Assembly (NCBI GenBank): GCA_016280565.1 | Contig: JAEEGY010000044.1 | Coordinates: forward strand, 1 to 7,204 | Length of the DNA stretch: 7,204 bases | DNA from: Fretibacterium sp. | GTDB lineage: Bacteria; Synergistota; Synergistia; Synergistales; Aminobacteriaceae | Reading direction: 5' to 3' | Shown: positions 4,882-7,204 of the stretch, piece after piece | Numbering within the stretch: position 1 is the stretch's first letter | How the letters are laid out: each line of letters opens with the position of its first letter | Translations under genes and position numbers: made by a program | The notes under the pieces: model-generated | Databases searched by the model: none | What the model was told of the DNA's origin: nothing | Seen by the model: only the letters and a program-made list of their open reading frames with translations

Positions 4882-5337
4882 TCAATGAGCAGTCGAGGCC
4901 AGATTCCGGGCGTATTCTCTGGCCCGCTCCAGGTCCTCCGCGTTGGGCCTCCCCTTCGCTATCCCGCCAATCAGGACGAGAGGTCCAAAGGTGTCGAACC
5001 CGCGGCAGCGGAAACTGTCAAGGACCTCCACCTGCTTGTCCTCCAGGGTCTTCCTCACTTTCTTCGTGAAATCCTTGCTGTCCATCCCACAGGTGCAGAC
5101 GAGAAAGACCTTCTGCCCCGGACGGAACTCCGTCTCCTCCGCGAACTTCCTGACGGCCTTGTGCATATTGGCGTAAAAGATGCCGGAAGCGAGGCCGATC
5201 AGGTCATAGCCGGAGATATCGACGTCCCCCTGTTTTGTGAGGTCGAAGAGTTCCGCGGAGAGCGCCTCCGCCATGGCTTCGGCGACCTTCTTCGTGTTGC
5301 CGTGATGCACTGAAGCGTAAAGAATTGCCGTTTTCAT
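4882..5337 (-). CDS. Flavodoxin family protein
   Basis: A 151-residue flavodoxin-fold protein. After the first strand (KTAILYAS) comes the phosphate loop SVHHGNTKKVAEAMA (9-23), which fits the (S/T)xxGNT FMN-phosphate-binding motif. YDLIGLASGIFYANMHKAV and VFLVCTCGM follow where the flavin-ring loops are expected. It presumably carries low-potential electrons or acts as a small quinone or disulfide reductase in the cytoplasm. The ATG at 5337-5335 lies 4 nt after the stop of the upstream flavoprotein, and its SD (AAGGGAG) lies inside the end of that gene, so the two are co-translated. Cysteines in the CTCGM and FRCRG segments may be redox active, but no defined motif is evident. Confidence 0.9.
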   Translation of the reverse strand: MKTAILYASVHHGNTKKVAEAMAEALSAELFDLTKQGDVDISGYDLIGLASGIFYANMHKAVRKFAEETEFRPGQKVFLVCTCGMDSKDFTKKVRKTLEDKQVEVLDSFRCRGFDTFGPLVLIGGIAKGRPNAEDLERAREYARNLASTAH

Positions 5338-5341
5338 TGAT

Positions 5342-6046
5342 TTATGCTCCCTTTCCCTGGTTCATGAGATTTTCAAAGATGCCGTTCACCGTCCGCACGT
5401 ACTCGTCTGCCGGAACAAGCAGGGCGTCCAGATAAGATTGTAACTCATCGGATACCCTTCCTGTTTCCGCGTATTCCCGTCCCGCTTTCCTTACGCTCTC
5501 AAGGTAAGGGGCGACAACCGCCTCCGTCTCCGGGCTCATGAACAGCGAGCCCTCGGCACAGCAGATCGCGGCCGTATTTTCTCCGTACATTCGCTTCATC
5601 TGGAAAACCAGCCCGTCGAAATTGCCCTTTACGTTGGGCAGCCCGGCGGTCGCGATCAGCACCGTCTTCTTCGAGCCGTCCTCATAGCCATAATGATGGG
5701 CCAGGCCACGGCCGTCAAGGTACATCTTCGGCGAGTTGAAACACAGCGTGCGGTCCATGAGCGCCTTGCAGTGCGAGGGGGCACCATAAGCGTAAAGAGG
5801 AACTGACCAAATTTGAACATCTGCCCTGCGTATCTTTTCCATTACCTCCGTCGCGTCGTCCTGCTGCACGCACTGTCCGTTCGTCCGGAACCAACAGGCG
5901 TAGCAAGCCCGGCAGGGATTGACCTTCAAATCGATGGTGTTGATGAACTCTGCCTCCTCGCCCAGACCCTCAAGGAATGCCTTTGTCAGCCGCAGCGTCG
6001 CGCTTCTTTCCCTGTTCGCCGACGCATTGATAACCAATACCTTCAT
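5342..6046 (-). CDS. NAD(P)H-dependent FMN reductase / iron-sulfur flavoprotein-like reductase
   Basis: A 234-residue flavodoxin-like-fold protein. MKVLVINASANRERSATLRL (1-20) is the first strand and FMN-phosphate loop of the NADPH-dependent FMN reductase superfamily, and VPLYAYGAPSHCKALMDRT is the usual flavin-contacting segment. Residues 45-59 hold C-x2-C-x2-C-x7-C (C45, C48, C51, C59). This matches the compact cysteine motif of archaeal and clostridial iron-sulfur flavoproteins, which bind a [4Fe-4S] cluster next to FMN. Many relatives keep only part of this motif, so cluster binding is inferred. Such proteins pass electrons from ferredoxin to acceptors, including peroxide or oxygen. The ATG is 6 nt after the DUF3795 stop, and the flavodoxin gene starts 4 nt after its own stop, so this is the centre of a redox operon. 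The substrate is not determined. Confidence 0.88.
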   Translation of the reverse strand: MKVLVINASANRERSATLRLTKAFLEGLGEEAEFINTIDLKVNPCRACYACWFRTNGQCVQQDDATEVMEKIRRADVQIWSVPLYAYGAPSHCKALMDRTLCFNSPKMYLDGRGLAHHYGYEDGSKKTVLIATAGLPNVKGNFDGLVFQMKRMYGENTAAICCAEGSLFMSPETEAVVAPYLESVRKAGREYAETGRVSDELQSYLDALLVPADEYVRTVNGIFENLMNQGKGA

Positions 6047-6052
6047 ATCCGC

Positions 6053-6511
6053 TTATCCCCGTTTGAACAACACTAACTCCGGGTCCTTGCCGCCTTCGCC
6101 ATAGGTGCAGACCAGGAGGAACTCCCTGTTCCCGATGACGCCATAGCAGCGCCCCTCCTGTCCCTCGCAGGTCGTCTGATTGCCAAGGTACATTTTGTCG
6201 TCCTCCAGGAACTTCACCTTCGCGCCGCTCGGGAGGATATATTCCAAATTCACGTAGAACCCAACCAGCGGGTTGAGATCTTTGATCTCCCCCATCCCCG
6301 GCAGCCCCAGTGCGTTGAACTTGGACACTAACTCCTGCTTCGCTGCCAGATAAGCGTCAAATCCGTTGCTCTGTATGTACGCCGCGATATTGCACTTTTT
6401 CCCCGAGGGGCAGCCGTCCGTGGCGACGCAGCCGGGGCACTTATCGCGCCCCGGACAAACGCTGCAGTCCGCCCCGCAGATGGAGTCTTTTTTATTTGCC
6501 TGCTCGTTCAT
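6053..6511 (-). CDS. DUF3795 family cysteine-rich protein
   Basis: A 152-residue cytoplasmic protein. Its N-terminal 40 residues carry seven cysteines: C12, C16, C19, C25, C28, C34 and C40, in the order ICGADCSVCPGRDKCPGC, then DGCPSGKKC. This is the DUF3795 pattern, thought to bind a metal or iron-sulfur cluster. The rest is soluble, with a basic/acidic segment (LPSGAKVKFLEDDKMYLG) and three further cysteines near residues 115-132. Molecular function is unknown. The ATG follows TAGGAGG by 7 nt, the best SD in the operon, and that SD contains the stop codon (TAG, 6525-6523) of the preceding rsgA. It lies directly upstream of the flavoprotein and flavodoxin genes, so a role in redox or metal handling is plausible but inferred from position. 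Confidence 0.85.
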   Translation of the reverse strand: MNEQANKKDSICGADCSVCPGRDKCPGCVATDGCPSGKKCNIAAYIQSNGFDAYLAAKQELVSKFNALGLPGMGEIKDLNPLVGFYVNLEYILPSGAKVKFLEDDKMYLGNQTTCEGQEGRCYGVIGNREFLLVCTYGEGGKDPELVLFKRG

Positions 6512-6522
6512 GTTAAAACCTC

Positions 6523-7204
6523 CTAATTCCTCTGATGAACCTTGTTGATCTTCGCGATCTTCCTGAATTTTTCCTCTTTTGCCGCCAGATAGCCCACCGC
6601 GTCCTCGGAATAAGCGTTTTCCTTTCTTAGTTTCTCGTAGGACGATAAACGCTCCCCGGACAGCTCTCCGCGTTCAATGGCGGCCCGGACGGCGCAGCCC
6701 GGCTCCGTGCTGTGGGTGCAGTTCTTGAAACGGCACTTTTCCGCAAGCGCCTCGATGTCCGCAAACGTGGCGGTGATCCCTTCGCCGGCGTTCCATATGC
6801 CCAGCTCCCTCATGCCGGGGGTATCAATGACCGCCGCGCCGCATGGCAAGATGAGCAGTTCCCGGTGAGTGGTGGTGTGGCGCCCCTTGTCGTCGTTCCG
6901 CAGACCGTTCGTTCTCAGCCTGTCCTCCCCCAGCAGCCGGTTGATCAGCGTGGACTTTCCCACCCCGGAGGAACCGACAAAGGCAAGCGTCTCCCCCTTG
7001 ACGAGATAGTCCGCGAGCCGGTTATACCCTTCGTCCTCCATCGCGGAGACCGTCACGATGTCCGCTCCTGCCGCCACGCTCTCCGCCTGGGCGAGCTTCT
7101 CAGGCAGATCGCCGCAGAGGTCGGACTTCGTCAGCAGGACAACAGGCGCTGCGCCACTCTCCCGCGCCACGGTGAGGTAGCGTTCCAGCCGACGGAGGTT
7201 GAAG
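6523..7204 (-). CDS. rsgA: Ribosome small subunit-dependent GTPase A, C-terminal part, cut by the right edge
   Basis: RsgA is a circularly permuted GTPase that helps mature the 30S subunit. The visible frame begins FNLRRLERYL at the window edge and gives 226 residues. Motifs appear in the permuted order: G4 as LLTKSDL, the SAMEDEGY segment, G1 as GSSGVGKSTLIN, the switch region with RHTTTHRE, and G3 as DTPGM. The zinc site C-x4-C-x-H-x5-C (CRFKNCTHSTEPGC) and the closing C-terminal helices follow. The N-terminal OB-fold and part of the linker lie outside the window. The frame is open to the edge, so an internal GTG at 7170 is not the real start. The stop codon is embedded in the SD of the DUF3795 gene 11 nt downstream, making this the first visible gene of the minus-strand operon. 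Confidence 0.95.
   Translation of the reverse strand, partial: FNLRRLERYLTVARESGAAPVVLLTKSDLCGDLPEKLAQAESVAAGADIVTVSAMEDEGYNRLADYLVKGETLAFVGSSGVGKSTLINRLLGEDRLRTNGLRNDDKGRHTTTHRELLILPCGAAVIDTPGMRELGIWNAGEGITATFADIEALAEKCRFKNCTHSTEPGCAVRAAIERGELSGERLSSYEKLRKENAYSEDAVGYLAAKEEKFRKIAKINKVHQRN

Noticed and set aside
4231..5313. 360-codon plus-strand open frame opposite brnQ and flavodoxin.
   Set aside because: Both minus-strand genes are clearly real; this frame is highly charged, low complexity and has no SD or motif.
1..7204. CRISPR array, insertion-sequence ends or large repeats.
   Set aside because: No regularly spaced repeats, terminal inverted repeats flanking a transposase, or transposase motifs were seen on either strand.

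Overview
The window is a G+C-rich bacterial segment with strong Shine-Dalgarno sites, CCA encoded in the tRNA gene and tight minus-strand operons. The mix of genes (YjdF/DUF2992, citrate-lyase accessory genes, iron-sulfur flavoprotein-type reductase, DUF3795, BrnQ, a CE4 deacetylase with an FDLCE motif) suggests an anaerobic, amino-acid-using bacterium. A clostridial or Synergistota-like host is my best guess, made from memory of where these families occur; no marker settles it.

Left edge (1-325): a CAU-anticodon tRNA gene, probably the lysidine-type Ile2 tRNA, lies on the minus strand. Just beyond its 3' end are a strong terminator, two further hairpins and a duplicated AT-rich box. The first codons of a P4/DUF4102-type tyrosine recombinase then read out of the window. 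This is the usual arrangement of an integrative element inserted at a tRNA 3' end, so about 1-247 is probably mobile-element DNA and 248 onward is chromosome.

Decayed citrate-lyase locus (about 580-1752): between a small [4Fe-4S] ferredoxin and a polysaccharide deacetylase lie three pieces of the citrate lyase maturation genes. They are the N-terminal acetyltransferase-like domain of citC, joined out of frame to the last ~59 codons of citX (both minus strand), and a central piece of citG lacking both ends (plus strand). No citD, citE or citF is present, so the locus looks like the scar of deletions. The ferredoxin promoter has its -35 box on the citX stop codon.

Middle (1805-2830): a secreted or membrane-anchored CE4-family deacetylase on the plus strand converges on the minus-strand genes at a 9-bp hairpin.

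Right part (2831-7204): seven minus-strand genes are packed head to tail. In transcription order they are rsgA (cut by the right edge), a Cys-rich DUF3795 protein, an iron-sulfur-flavoprotein-like reductase, a flavodoxin, brnQ, yjdF and a 68-aa protein coupled to yjdF by a TTGA overlap. Spacings are 4-21 nt except for 69 nt before brnQ, where a weak promoter may start a second unit. The first unit is redox- and cofactor-flavoured; the second is a branched-chain amino acid transporter with two poorly understood small proteins.
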